A stretch of 64,000 nt of DNA from Pantoea sp. SOD02 (GTDB lineage: Bacteria; Pseudomonadota; Gammaproteobacteria; Enterobacterales; Enterobacteriaceae), in NCBI RefSeq assembly GCF_024707505.1, contig NZ_CP102604.1:3286001-3350000 (forward strand), written 5' to 3'. Shown piece by piece: positions 1 through 8,841 of the stretch (position 1 is the stretch's first letter; the number at the start of each line of letters is the position of its first letter). The notes beneath the pieces were generated by a model that was not told the origin of the DNA, did not search any database, and saw only the letters and a program-made list of their open reading frames with translations. Both the position numbers and the translations under genes were made by a program.

Positions 1-2353
1 ATTTGTCGAGATCGGACGGCGTGACGCGTGAGTCCGCTTTGCCCATCAGATAGACCTCTTTCACGCGGCCGTTATACATGAACTGATCGATGTAGCTGGA
101 GCCCCACGCCACCGACAAGGTGTTGTTGATGTCGGTCATGCTCAGGCCAAGCGCGCTGGCCTTCTCATCATTGATCTCCAGCTGATACTGCGGCTCATCT
201 TCCAGCCCGTTAAGACGGACCTGCGCCAGATGCGGATCTTTGTTCGCCAGCGAAATAAGCTGGTGCGCGGCATCCATCATCTGCTGATGGCTGTGCGCGC
301 CGGTATCCTGCAGATAGAGATCGAAGCCGGTGGCGTTACCCAGCTCCATCACCGCTGGCGGCACCATGGCGAAGATTTTGGCGTTCTGATAGTTGGCGAA
401 GTGCGCCATCACGCGGTTCGCCAAATCCTGCACGCTTTGCCCGCTGTGCGTGCGGTCGCCCCAATCTTTCAGGCGCACAAAGGCCATGGCGTTGCTCTGG
501 CCGCGACCGGCAAAGTTAAAGCCCGCCACGCCAAAGGTGGTGGTCACCACCGACGCTTCGTTCTGTTGCAGATAGGCGTTGAGATCGTTGATTACCTGTT
601 GAGTGCGCTGCGACGACGAATTCACTGGCAGCGTGATCTGCACCATCATCAAGCCCTGATCTTCACCCGGCAGGAAGGTGGTTGGTACGCGGGTGAACAA
701 AAAGCCCGTCACGCCGACGATCACCAGATAGATCACCAGGAACAGGCCGCGACGGGAAATCACTTTGCTGACGCCGTTGGTGTAATGCATCGCGCCGCTG
801 TCGAACTTGCGGTTAAACCAACCGGCGAACCCGGTGGTTTTGTGCTCCGCCGCCGCCGGTTTCAGCAAGGTGGCGCACAGCGCGGGCGTGAAGATCAGCG
901 CCATGATCACCGACAGCGCCATCGCCGAGACGATGGTGACCGAGAACTGGCGGTAAATCACGCCGGTCGATCCGGAGAAGAACGCCATCGGCAGCAGCAC
1001 CGCCGACAGCACCAGCGCGATGCCAAACAGCGCGCCCTGAATCTGCTGCATCGACTTGATGGTGGCAGCTTTGGGATCGAGATGCTCTTCGTGCATCACA
1101 CGCTCGACGTTCTCCACCACCACGATGGCGTCATCCACCAGCAGCCCGATGGCCAGCACCATACCGAACATGGTAAGAGTGTTAATGCTGTAACCAAACG
1201 CCGACAGAATGCCGAAGGTGCCCAGCAGCACCACCGGTACCACCAGCGTGGTGATCAGCGTGGCGCGCAGGTTTTGCAGGAAGATCAGCATCACGAAGAA
1301 CACCAGCACTACCGCTTCGATCAGCGTTTTCACCACTTCTTCAATCGAGGCGCTGACCACCGGCGAGGTGTCGTACGGATACTGAATCTCGACGTTATCC
1401 GGCAGCGAATCTTTCAGGTCGGCGATGGTTTGGCGCACCGCTTTGGCGGTATCCAGTTCGTTGGCACCGGTTGCCAGACGCAGCGCGATACCGGCGGCCG
1501 GTTTGCCGTCCATGGTGGCGTCGATGCCGTAGCTCTGCGGCCCGAGCGCTACGCTGGCCACATCTTTCAGCCGCACCTGCGAGCCGTCGCTGTTCACTTT
1601 CAACAGCACATTCTCAAACTGCTTCACGGTGGTGAAACGGGTTTTGCCGAGGATCGTCGCCTCGGTTTTTGCGCCCTGAATGGTCGGCAATCCGCCCAGT
1701 GAACCAGACGACACCTGCACGTTTTGGTTATCAATCGCGGTGGTAACATCGCTCGGCATCAGGTTGTATTTGTACAGCTTGGCCGGATCGAGCCAGATGC
1801 GCATCGCGTATTCCGAGCCCAACACCATGAAGTCGCCGACGCCCGGCGTACGCGAGATCGGATCTTCCAGTTTCGACACCAGCATGTCGGCCAGATCGCC
1901 GTTGGTCAGCTTGCCGTCTTTGGAGATCAGCCCAATCACCATCATGAAGTTTTTCTGGTACTTACGGATGCGGATGCCTTGCTGCGTGACATCGGTGGGC
2001 AGCTGCGACTCCGCCAGCGACACGCGATCCTGTACCTGAACCTGGGCAATATCGGGATTGATGCCCTGATTAAAGGTGGCGATGATCTGCGCGCTGCCGT
2101 CCGAGGCGCTGCTCGACTCCAGATAACGCAAACCATCCAGACCGTTCAGCTGCTGCTCAATCACCTGCACCACGGTGTTTTGCGTGGTTTCAGCGCTGGC
2201 GCCCGGATAGGTCACCGAGATGGAAACCGCTGGCGCGGAGATGTTGGGATATTGATTGACCGGCAAACTGATGGCGGCAATCGCGCCCACCAGCATCACG
2301 ATAATCGCGATAACCCAGGCAAAAATTGGACGTTCAATAAAAAACTTCGACAT
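1..2353 (-). CDS. RND multidrug efflux permease (AcrB/MexB type), 3' end outside window
   Basis: Inner-membrane, proton-driven pump subunit of a tripartite efflux system. The reading frame opens at the ATG at 2353 with MSKFFIERPIFAWVIAI, the classic HAE1-RND first helix, and stays open to the window edge: 784 codons of the usual 1,030-1,050, so the last transmembrane helices are missing here. Visible family marks are the porter-domain repeats and the helix reading GLLVDDAIVVVENVER, which carries the Asp pair of the proton relay (D407/D408 in AcrB). It starts 9 nt after the adaptor gene's stop, so the two form one operon. No outer-membrane channel gene is visible; TolC or a gene beyond the edge would complete the pump. 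Substrates cannot be read from the sequence. Confidence 0.93.
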   Translation of the reverse strand, partial: MSKFFIERPIFAWVIAIIVMLVGAIAAISLPVNQYPNISAPAVSISVTYPGASAETTQNTVVQVIEQQLNGLDGLRYLESSSASDGSAQIIATFNQGINPDIAQVQVQDRVSLAESQLPTDVTQQGIRIRKYQKNFMMVIGLISKDGKLTNGDLADMLVSKLEDPISRTPGVGDFMVLGSEYAMRIWLDPAKLYKYNLMPSDVTTAIDNQNVQVSSGSLGGLPTIQGAKTEATILGKTRFTTVKQFENVLLKVNSDGSQVRLKDVASVALGPQSYGIDATMDGKPAAGIALRLATGANELDTAKAVRQTIADLKDSLPDNVEIQYPYDTSPVVSASIEEVVKTLIEAVVLVFFVMLIFLQNLRATLITTLVVPVVLLGTFGILSAFGYSINTLTMFGMVLAIGLLVDDAIVVVENVERVMHEEHLDPKAATIKSMQQIQGALFGIALVLSAVLLPMAFFSGSTGVIYRQFSVTIVSAMALSVIMALIFTPALCATLLKPAAAEHKTTGFAGWFNRKFDSGAMHYTNGVSKVISRRGLFLVIYLVIVGVTGFLFTRVPTTFLPGEDQGLMMVQITLPVNSSSQRTQQVINDLNAYLQQNEASVVTTTFGVAGFNFAGRGQSNAMAFVRLKDWGDRTHSGQSVQDLANRVMAHFANYQNAKIFAMVPPAVMELGNATGFDLYLQDTGAHSHQQMMDAAHQLISLANKDPHLAQVRLNGLEDEPQYQLEINDEKASALGLSMTDINNTLSVAWGSSYIDQFMYNGRVKEVYLMGKADSRVTPSDLDK

Positions 2354-2362
2354 GCCGCCCCC

Positions 2363-3499
2363 TTATTGCGCTGCTGCGTCAGTCATCGAAAGACTCACCG
2401 CATTAGCGGATGGCGTGTCATTGGTGTTGGCGGCGGTGGTGGTGACTTTCACCCCGCTGCGCACGCTTTGCAGGTTGTTCACCACCACGTTTTCCCCTTG
2501 CTGCAGGCCCGACGTTACCAGCCATTCGCCTTTGATCATCTCGCCGGTGTTGATGCTGCGCTGCTCAATGGTGTTGTCGCTTTTCACCACATAGACATAC
2601 GGCTGACCTTTGGTGTCATGCATGATTGACTCTTGCGGCAGCAAAATGCCTTGCTGCTGAATGCCCTGCGGGAAGCTGGCGTGCACGTACATGCCGGGAA
2701 GTAATTCGTTATTAGGGTTCGGGAACACCGCGCGCAGCACCACGGTGCCGGTGGCGGTATCGACGTTGACTTCCGAGAATGCCAGCTTGCCCTGCTCGGC
2801 GTACTGGCTGTTATCTTCCAGCGACAGGCCAACGGCGGCGGTGTTGTCGGCCACTTTGGCAATCTTGCCTTCCGCCAACGCGCGGCGCAGACGCAGCAAG
2901 TCGGTGGACGATTCGCTGACATCAACATAGATCGGATCAAGCTGAGTGATAGTGGCGAGATAATCGGTTTGCCCATTGGTGACCAGCGCACCAGCGGTAT
3001 ACAGCGAGCGGCTGATGTGGCCGGAAATCGGCGCTTTCACCAGCGTATAATCGAGATTCACCTTGGCGGTTTCCACATCGGCCTGCGCTTCACGCGCGGC
3101 GGCGACCGCATCGTCGTAAGTTTGCTGACTGATGGCGTGCGCGTTGGCCAGCGGCTGATAGCGCTTCACCACCATCGCATCGTTCTGCCAGGTCGCCATC
3201 GCTTTGTCGTAGGCCGCTTTGTAGGTGGCCGGATCGATTTGATACAGCGGCTGGCCGGCTTTCACTTCACCGCCCTCAGTGAACAGGATTTTTTCAATCA
3301 CGCCGCTCACCTGCGGACGCACCTGCGCGGTTCTCACCGCCGTGGTCCGGCCTGGTAATTGGGTAACGAGCGTAACGGGTTCCGCTTTCAGGTTGACCAC
3401 GCCCACTTGCGGGGTGGCGGATGCGGCGGGCTTTGCTCCGCCCTGGTCACAGGCTGCCAGTAAAAACACCACGCTGGCAGAAAGAAGTTTCAGGCGCAT
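2363..3499 (-). CDS. RND efflux periplasmic adaptor lipoprotein (AcrA/MexA type)
   Basis: Membrane-fusion protein of 378 aa that links the inner-membrane pump to an outer-membrane channel. The N-terminus is a lipoprotein signal ending in LLAAC with the lipidated Cys at residue 17. The order is that of the family: a lipoyl half (about 40-75), an alpha-hairpin (about 80-140), the second lipoyl half around KAPISGHISRS, then beta-barrel and membrane-proximal domains. The tail after residue 350 is low complexity (Thr/Ala/Asn/Ser). It is the first gene of the operon and lies 9 nt before the permease. No local regulator gene is visible on this side. Confidence 0.93.
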   Translation of the reverse strand: MRLKLLSASVVFLLAACDQGGAKPAASATPQVGVVNLKAEPVTLVTQLPGRTTAVRTAQVRPQVSGVIEKILFTEGGEVKAGQPLYQIDPATYKAAYDKAMATWQNDAMVVKRYQPLANAHAISQQTYDDAVAAAREAQADVETAKVNLDYTLVKAPISGHISRSLYTAGALVTNGQTDYLATITQLDPIYVDVSESSTDLLRLRRALAEGKIAKVADNTAAVGLSLEDNSQYAEQGKLAFSEVNVDTATGTVVLRAVFPNPNNELLPGMYVHASFPQGIQQQGILLPQESIMHDTKGQPYVYVVKSDNTIEQRSINTGEMIKGEWLVTSGLQQGENVVVNNLQSVRSGVKVTTTAANTNDTPSANAVSLSMTDAAAQ

Positions 3500-3604
3500 A
3501 GTTGTTCTCTAAAAGATAGGAAGGGAATAGTCACGAAGGTAATGACTCAAAAAGTCATTGTAGGGAGGCGGGTTAAGCGAGGTTGTTAAGGTTGCGTAAA
3601 ATAT

Positions 3605-3621
3605 ATTTTCCAAAGGAAAAT
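3605..3621. promoter_or_regulatory. inverted repeat, possible operator of the efflux operon
   Basis: Perfect palindromic arms ATTTTCC and GGAAAAT separated by AAA, about 105 bp upstream of the adaptor start in an AT-rich stretch. The position fits a repressor site. No regulator is identified, so this is only a candidate. Confidence 0.25.
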
Positions 3622-3706
3622 GGTAAACCTTTCGTGCCATAAATCGTTGGGAATTTTAGCTTTTCGCGGGTTTTTAATGGGGATAGCGTCCGTGCATATC
3701 GCACCC

Positions 3707-3787
3707 GTAGGGTCGCCATTCATGGTGACCGTTCCGAAGGCCGCACAGTACGGTCATTGGCAAGGTCGTCATAAATGACGACCCTAC
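3707..3787. repeat. REP pair (BIME-like), inverted orientation
   Basis: Two palindromes facing opposite ways. The first (3707-3730) has a GTAG head and arms GGTCGCCAT / ATGGTGACC. The second (3764-3787) is inverted, with arms GGTCGTCAT / ATGACGACC followed by CTAC. The changed bases in the second stem compensate each other. It belongs to the dispersed family described in the findings. Confidence 0.85.
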
Positions 3788-3789
3788 GG

Positions 3790-3978
3790 TTATCCCTTCG
3801 GTTCGATGCCGCGGCGGCGCAATTCGCGGCGCGCCAGCTCTTTTAACCAGCACGACAGCGTGACGTTGTCGTCGTCAGTCACACTGCGCAGCTGTTCGTG
3901 CAGCTCCGGATGAATACGTAATTGAAACGCCGAGGATCGGCCCTCGCCTTTTGGCGTGCGGTCTTTGGTTTTTGGCAT
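3790..3978 (-). CDS. orphan HicB/Arc-like ribbon-helix-helix protein
   Basis: Small basic protein of 62 aa starting MPKTKDRTPKGEGRS. The segment AFQLRIHPELHEQLRSVTDD followed by WLKELARRELRR fits a ribbon-helix-helix DNA-binding fold of the HicB-like antitoxin class. I chose the ATG at 3978, with GAGG nine nt upstream, over the TTG at 3993. No HicA-like toxin frame lies next to it, so it may be a solitary regulator or a relic of a toxin-antitoxin pair. A REP palindrome follows its stop by 2 nt. Confidence 0.65.
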   Translation of the reverse strand: MPKTKDRTPKGEGRSSAFQLRIHPELHEQLRSVTDDDNVTLSCWLKELARRELRRRGIEPKG

Positions 3979-4181
3979 TGCGGGTGGCCTCAACGAATCG
4001 CAATAAAAAATCGCCCCCTAAAGCGCTACCAACACTGTAAGGGGCTAGCGAACCGCCATGGAATGCGACATCGCGGTGCGTTACATACAGGTTACACAAC
4101 CAGATATTTTTATGTTGCCGGGGAAGTGTTAAGACTCAGACAAGAGGTGTGAGCGAGTTCGCGCGGCAGTAAATAACAGGC

Positions 4182-4267
4182 AAAAAAAACCCACGCATCT
4201 GCGTGGGTCGGTGTAATAACAGGGTACTGCCAAAGCAGCTTGTTTCACACCCATCAATACCTCTGGG
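4182..4267 (-). ncRNA. omrA: OmrA/OmrB-type small RNA, copy 1
   Basis: The minus strand opens with CCCAGAGGTATTGAT, the conserved 5' end of the OmrA and OmrB RNAs. It goes through a variable middle and ends in ATTACACCGACC plus a GC stem (CCCACGC, AGAT, GCGTGGG) and eight U: 86 nt in all. In E. coli these RNAs are switched on by EnvZ/OmpR and, with Hfq, repress outer-membrane receptor genes, ompT, csgD, flhDC and ompR through the 5' end. Which copy is A and which is B cannot be settled from sequence alone. It lies just downstream of the PBP3-like gene on the same strand. Confidence 0.9.
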
Positions 4268-4338
4268 ATGTCCATACTCGCACCGTTGAGCCGGTGAAAG
4301 ACAGGTGCAAAAAGCAACGGTGTTTGGGGAAGTGAAAC

Positions 4339-4363
4339 GAGGTGTGAATATTCTCCACACCTC
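4339..4363 (-). terminator. hairpin after the PBP3-like gene
   Basis: Arms GAGGTGTG and CACACCTC around a 9-nt loop, 19 nt past the PBP stop. The tail has few T residues, so it may be a weak or Rho-assisted terminator. It would separate the PBP transcript from the small RNA gene that follows. Confidence 0.45.
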
Positions 4364-4382
4364 ACTTACACTTTTGATTTAA

Positions 4383-6113
4383 CTAAGATTTGTCTGAAGA
4401 AGGTTTACTGTAGATCGCGTCAGGTGCCACGTTCATGTGCTTGAGTACCGGGCCCATGATGTTGCCGAAGATGGGTGCCGCCACCGAGCCACCAAAGTGA
4501 TCGCCAGCGGTGGGATGGTTGATCATCACCACCAGCGCCACTTCCGGATGGCTGGCAGGCGCGATGCCTGCGGTGTAGTTGATATAACCGCCATCATACT
4601 TGCCGCTGGTGCCCATCTTCTCTGCGGTACCGGTTTTAGTCGCCAGACGATAACCCGGTACAGCCGCTCTGACACCGGTGCCGCCCGGCAGCACGTCGCT
4701 CTCCAGCATGTGCACCACGGTTTGCACCACCTGCGGATTCGCCACCTGCTTGCCTAACACCGGCGGCGTCACTTTGGTGATCGACAGCGGACGATAGACG
4801 CCGTACGAACCGAGCGTGGCGTATTCACGCGCAATCTGCAGCGGCGTGACACGCAAGCCGTAGCCAAAGGCGAAGGTGGCGCGTTCGATATCGGCCCAGC
4901 GCTCGCGGTGCAGCGGGAAGTAACCGACGCTCTCGCCGGTCAATCCCAGCCCGGTAGGTTTCCCCAAACCAAACGCCTGATAGGTGTTTACCAGCGCTTC
5001 AGCGGGCATCGCCAGCGCAATGTGCGAGACGCCGATGTCACTCGATTTCTGCAGGATGCCGGTCATGGTGAGGCGCGGCCAGTGGCCAACGTCGCGGATC
5101 AGGTGGCCGTTAACGCTGTACGGCGTGGTATCGATCACCGAATCGGCGCGCACCAGATGGCGCTCCAGACCTTCCATCACCACCAGCGGTTTCACCGTGG
5201 AGCCTGGTTCGTAGCTGTCGTTGATCGCCGAGTTACGCATCTGCGCCGGCGTGGCGTTTTCGTAGTTGTTCGGGTTGAACGACGGATAAGAAGCCATCGC
5301 CAGAATTTCGCCGGTGTCGATTTTCACCAATACCGCCGCGCCTGAATCCGCCTTGTTGAGCAGCACGCCGTCGCGCAGTTTGCTGTAGAGCGTAAATTGG
5401 TCGAACTTGTCGATGCTGAGCTGCACGGTTGGCGGCTGCTGTGGCGGCTGGTAATCGATCATCGCAATGATGTTGCCTTCGCCATCCTGACGATAAACCT
5501 CTTTGCCGGGATCGCCCTGCAGCACATGATCGAAGCCTTTTTCGATGCCGTTCAAGCCGTTGCTGTCGGCTCCCACGATGCCAATCAGCGGCGCGGCCGC
5601 TTCACTCATCGGATAGAAACGGCTGTCGTTGTACACCGAACTGATGCCTTTCAGTTTCAACTCGGCGATATCTTTGGCGATGCCGAGTTCGATTTTGCGG
5701 CCCAGATAGAGGAAGCGTTTTTTCGGGTTGGCGGTGATGGCCGCACGTAGATCTTCCGGACGCTGATTGAGCGCTGCAGCGAGATACGCCCATTTGGCGC
5801 TGGTGAAATCGGGATTCGCCTCCAGCACGCGCATTGGATCGGCGATGATGTCACGCGCCGGAACGCTCAGCGCTAACGCCTGGCCGTCGCGGTCCAGCAA
5901 GGTGCCACGGTTGGTCGGCAGCGTCACGGTTCGCAGCGAGCGCTGATCGGCTTCGTGCTCCAGCATCGGATGCTTGATCAGCTGCAGGTCACCAACGCAG
6001 ATCAGCAACAGCACCAGACAGCAGAAAACGCCAAGGCAAATCAGGCGAAAACGAAACGGGTTAAATGGCGCTTTTATCTGGTCTTTTCCCAGAAATTTTT
6101 TAATAGGAGGCAT
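4383..6113 (-). CDS. PBP3 (FtsI)-like peptidoglycan transpeptidase paralogue
   Basis: Class B penicillin-binding protein of 576 aa: short cytoplasmic tail, one membrane anchor (about residues 22-45, RLICLGVFCCLVLLLICVG), pedestal domain with RGTLLDRDG, then the transpeptidase domain. The active-site Ser is in STVK (S305, K308) and KTG is at 493-495, near the E. coli FtsI positions. The SxN motif reads SSD (357-359), with Asp replacing the Asn of FtsI. I prefer the ATG at 6113 (GTGGA upstream) to the GTG at 6122. It lies outside any division gene cluster and between two Omr RNA genes, so it is probably an extra PBP3 comparable to Salmonella PBP3SAL, which works in acidic conditions; that comparison is inference. 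Confidence 0.88.
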   Translation of the reverse strand: MPPIKKFLGKDQIKAPFNPFRFRLICLGVFCCLVLLLICVGDLQLIKHPMLEHEADQRSLRTVTLPTNRGTLLDRDGQALALSVPARDIIADPMRVLEANPDFTSAKWAYLAAALNQRPEDLRAAITANPKKRFLYLGRKIELGIAKDIAELKLKGISSVYNDSRFYPMSEAAAPLIGIVGADSNGLNGIEKGFDHVLQGDPGKEVYRQDGEGNIIAMIDYQPPQQPPTVQLSIDKFDQFTLYSKLRDGVLLNKADSGAAVLVKIDTGEILAMASYPSFNPNNYENATPAQMRNSAINDSYEPGSTVKPLVVMEGLERHLVRADSVIDTTPYSVNGHLIRDVGHWPRLTMTGILQKSSDIGVSHIALAMPAEALVNTYQAFGLGKPTGLGLTGESVGYFPLHRERWADIERATFAFGYGLRVTPLQIAREYATLGSYGVYRPLSITKVTPPVLGKQVANPQVVQTVVHMLESDVLPGGTGVRAAVPGYRLATKTGTAEKMGTSGKYDGGYINYTAGIAPASHPEVALVVMINHPTAGDHFGGSVAAPIFGNIMGPVLKHMNVAPDAIYSKPSSDKS

Positions 6114-6208
6114 AACGTCCACTGCGATAAAAAATCAGGCTTAATGCCAGCAGTTATAAAGAAACGTAAACCGAGTTGACAGGAAAACTGTGTTTCGATT
6201 CGTTAAGC

Positions 6209-6285
6209 AAAAAAAAACCTGCGCATCTGCGCAGGTCGGTGTAATCAAGAAAACTTTTTGATGTTCACCCATCAATACCTCTGGG
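6209..6285 (-). ncRNA. omrB: OmrA/OmrB-type small RNA, copy 2
   Basis: A 77-nt RNA on the minus strand. It has the same first 18 nt as copy 1 (CCCAGAGGTATTGAT then GGG), an inner hairpin (ATCAA / TTGAT), the shared ATTACACCGACC box and a terminator (CCTGCGC, AGAT, GCGCAGG) with nine U. The end resembles E. coli OmrB most. Two related RNAs with a shared 5' seed and different middles is the known OmrA/B arrangement. This copy lies upstream of the PBP3-like gene and is read in the same direction. Confidence 0.9.
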
Positions 6286-6337
6286 ACCCTGACTGTAGCA
6301 AGGCGGCACGCTGGGAAACCATCTCCTAAACGCAACA

Positions 6338-6357
6338 GTTACCGGCAAAATGTAACC
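6338..6357 (-). promoter_or_regulatory. candidate OmpR box for small RNA copy 2
   Basis: On the minus strand GGTTACATTTTG then CCGGTAAC, about 53-72 nt before the RNA start. GTTACATTTTG is the typical half of known OmpR boxes, and OmpR is the known activator of these RNAs. The match was made by eye. Copy 1 has only a weaker look-alike. Confidence 0.5.
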
Positions 6358-6382
6358 AGCGATGAGATTATTCGTTGCCCAT

Positions 6383-8644
6383 TCACATCAGATGTTTTTT
6401 GATTTCCACCAGGCAACTCATGGCGTTAGGGCCCTGGGTTAACGACGAGGTGCCGATGTCTAATGTCAGTACATTCGGGTTGCCAGCGCGATCCCACGGC
6501 TGCCAGCCGCGACCAAATCCGGGATCAAACCAGGCGCCGGTGGCGATGATCACTACGCCCGGCGTTAAACCGTCGGTCAGGCGCACACCGGCCAGCATGC
6601 GACCACGCGCGTTGCTCACCTCAATCTCATCGCCATCCTGAATATCACGCGTTGCCGCATCCTGCGGATGCATATACAGCGTCTCATGTCCGGCGGTTTT
6701 GTTGCCTTGCACCGTGGCGGTGGCATCCATCTGACTGTGCAGACGATCGGACGGCTGAATCGAGATCATATGCAGCGGGAACTCGGCGCTGAGCGGCGCA
6801 CCCAGCCACTCCTGCGGCTCGCGCCACTCCGGATGTCCAGCGAAATCGTCCAACTGATAATCGGCGATGGTCTGGCAGAACAGCTCAATCTTGCCGCTGG
6901 CGGTTTGAATCGGATGGCTGATCGGATCGGCGCGGAAATCATCCATAAACACGAACGGCTTGCCGCCTTCCGGGATCTCGACAAAACCGCGCTCCCAGAA
7001 CTCACCGAACTCCGGGAAGGGAATATCACGACGCGCATGCGCTACCGCGCACTGCTGATACAGATGCTCAATCCACTGCATCTCATTGCGCCCTTCGGTG
7101 AACACATCACGATAGCCCAGACGATCGGCGATATCGGCGAAGATATCGAAATCGTTACGCGCCTGATGTTGCGGCTTGATCGCCTGATGCATCGCCAGCA
7201 CAAAGCGATCGCGTGACGATCCGCCGATGTCGTTGCGCTCCAGCGTGGTGGTGGCGGGCAGCACGATATCCGCCATCTGCGCCGCCGGCGTCCAGACGAT
7301 ATCCTGCACAATCACCGTATCCGGGCGCTGCCAGCCTTCCACCAGACGATTTAGCTGCTGATGATGATGGAACGGATTGCCGCCCGCCCAGTGCACTAAG
7401 TGGATATCGGGATAGTGCTGAGTTTCGCCCTGGAATGCGTACGGCTGGCCGGGATTGAGCAGCATGTCGCTGATGCGCGCCACCGGAATCGACAAATTGC
7501 CCGGATTCGGGCCGGTGCTCATCATCGGTGCCGGACCGTCCTGACGCGGATTGCCGACGCTGTTCATCGAGCCGTGACCAAAGGAGAAACCGCCGCCCGG
7601 CAAGCCCGGCTGACCGAGCATCGACGACAGCGCAATCATCATCCAGTACGGCTGCTCGCCGCGATGGGCGCGCTGAACCGAATAGGAGCAGGTAATAAAG
7701 CTGCGTTTGCCCATCAGCTGCTGCGCCAGCAACGCAATGCGCGCCGCCGGAATGCCGGTAATGTTGCTGGCCCACGCAGGCGTTTTAGCAATGCCATCGC
7801 TTTCACCAAGCAGATAGCCGCGCAGCTGCGGCCAGCCGGTGCAGTGGCTAGCGAGGAAGCTTTCATCCAGCGCGTTACAGCGGGTGATTTCAAAACCCAG
7901 CGCCAGCATCAGCGCCACGTCGGTGTTTGGGCGAATCGGAATCCACTCGGCATTGACGAACGCCGGACAGTCATCGCGCATCGGGCTGATGTTGATGATT
8001 GGCGTGCCTTTAGCGCTAAGCTGCTCCAGCGCCGGTTTCAGGCTGTGCTGCCCCGCGCCGCCGGACGCCACCTGGCCATTTTTCAGCGCCAGGCCGCCAA
8101 AGGCGATAAAGATGTCGGCGTGCTGCACCACTTCCGGCCAATCGGTCACGCGGCCGGTCAGCGGCATATAGGTGCCAATCACGTACGGCAGGAAGAACTG
8201 CGCCGCGCCCCAGCTGTAGTTACCTTGCTGGTCGACACCGCCGCCGCCCTGAAAATAGAAGCGGCGAATCAGCGTGCGCGCGTGGTTGACGCGCCCGGCG
8301 GATGACCAGCCGTATGAGCCGTTGAAAATGCCGGATGCGCCGTAGCGATCGCGCACGCGGCGATTCTCTTCCGCCACCAAATCCAGCGCGGTATCCCAAT
8401 CCACCGCCACGAAATCTTCCCGCCCGCGTAAGGTGCGATCGCTGTTCTCGCGCGACTTCAACCATGAACGGCGCACCATCGGCTGGCGAATACGCTTGTC
8501 CGAATAGACCAGTTCAGGAATGGTGTTGAGCATCGGCGACGGATCGGCATCGGCGAAGAAGGGTTCACAGCCAATCAGGCGATCGTTTTCAGTGACGGCA
8601 GTGAATGCGCCCCAGTGCGCCAGGTGTGGCACGCGAGTTTTCAT
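6383..8644 (-). CDS. molybdopterin-dependent oxidoreductase, BisC/TorA family
   Basis: 753 aa, starting MKTRVPHLAHWGAFTAV (ATG at 8644; the open frame upstream to 8809 is not convincing). It has no N-terminal Cys cluster for a 4Fe-4S centre and no twin-arginine signal, so it should be a cytoplasmic enzyme of the S-/N-oxide reductase branch of the DMSO reductase family. The Mo-site stretch NGSYGWSSAGRVNHA carries the Ser-type ligand region. The C-terminal part (from about 610) has the MGD-binding fold with SNARGRM and GAWFDPG. It could reduce biotin sulfoxide, methionine sulfoxide or another S-oxide. It is divergent from galR, and no electron-transfer partner lies next to it. Confidence 0.85.
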   Translation of the reverse strand: MKTRVPHLAHWGAFTAVTENDRLIGCEPFFADADPSPMLNTIPELVYSDKRIRQPMVRRSWLKSRENSDRTLRGREDFVAVDWDTALDLVAEENRRVRDRYGASGIFNGSYGWSSAGRVNHARTLIRRFYFQGGGGVDQQGNYSWGAAQFFLPYVIGTYMPLTGRVTDWPEVVQHADIFIAFGGLALKNGQVASGGAGQHSLKPALEQLSAKGTPIINISPMRDDCPAFVNAEWIPIRPNTDVALMLALGFEITRCNALDESFLASHCTGWPQLRGYLLGESDGIAKTPAWASNITGIPAARIALLAQQLMGKRSFITCSYSVQRAHRGEQPYWMMIALSSMLGQPGLPGGGFSFGHGSMNSVGNPRQDGPAPMMSTGPNPGNLSIPVARISDMLLNPGQPYAFQGETQHYPDIHLVHWAGGNPFHHHQQLNRLVEGWQRPDTVIVQDIVWTPAAQMADIVLPATTTLERNDIGGSSRDRFVLAMHQAIKPQHQARNDFDIFADIADRLGYRDVFTEGRNEMQWIEHLYQQCAVAHARRDIPFPEFGEFWERGFVEIPEGGKPFVFMDDFRADPISHPIQTASGKIELFCQTIADYQLDDFAGHPEWREPQEWLGAPLSAEFPLHMISIQPSDRLHSQMDATATVQGNKTAGHETLYMHPQDAATRDIQDGDEIEVSNARGRMLAGVRLTDGLTPGVVIIATGAWFDPGFGRGWQPWDRAGNPNVLTLDIGTSSLTQGPNAMSCLVEIKKHLM

Positions 8645-8809
8645 GGTTTTTGGGTCCGGCAGGCAGGTGTAATGATGTCTGGCAGCATAACATGAGGCTG
8701 TAATTGAGCTAAAGCACGGCTGTGAGCGCCTGATTTTCCGTGCTTTTGCGACAGCGCTGGCATTCTGCCGGGTTGCTACAGGGTGGGTTTTCCGTAACAC
8801 TGGTGGCAT

Positions 8810-8825
8810 GTGTAAACGTTTTCCC
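8810..8825 (+). promoter_or_regulatory. GalR/LacI-type operator, probably autoregulatory
   Basis: GTGTAAACGTTTTCCC, 17 nt upstream of the galR start. The left half is the GalR half-site GTGTAAACG around the central CG; the right half is weaker. It could control galR itself and perhaps the divergent oxidoreductase gene. Confidence 0.6.
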
Positions 8826-8841
8826 GGATGTCGATAATCGC

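Larger units (their letters stand above)
3500..3789. other. intergenic leader of the efflux operon, with REP pair
   Basis: About 290 bp with no credible coding frame. It holds the presumed promoter of the efflux operon. A 17-bp inverted repeat at 3605-3621 (ATTTTCC, three A, GGAAAAT) could be an operator. A pair of REP palindromes lies at 3707-3787. Nothing further can be assigned. Confidence 0.4.

Noticed and set aside
230..1702. 490-aa open frame on the plus strand
   Set aside because: It runs opposite the RND permease; its His/Arg/Gln-rich composition is that of a shadow frame in GC-rich DNA, while the minus strand gives a clear family protein.
7400..8305. 301-aa plus-strand open frame
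   Set aside because: Lies wholly within the molybdoenzyme gene in antisense, with no recognisable domain.
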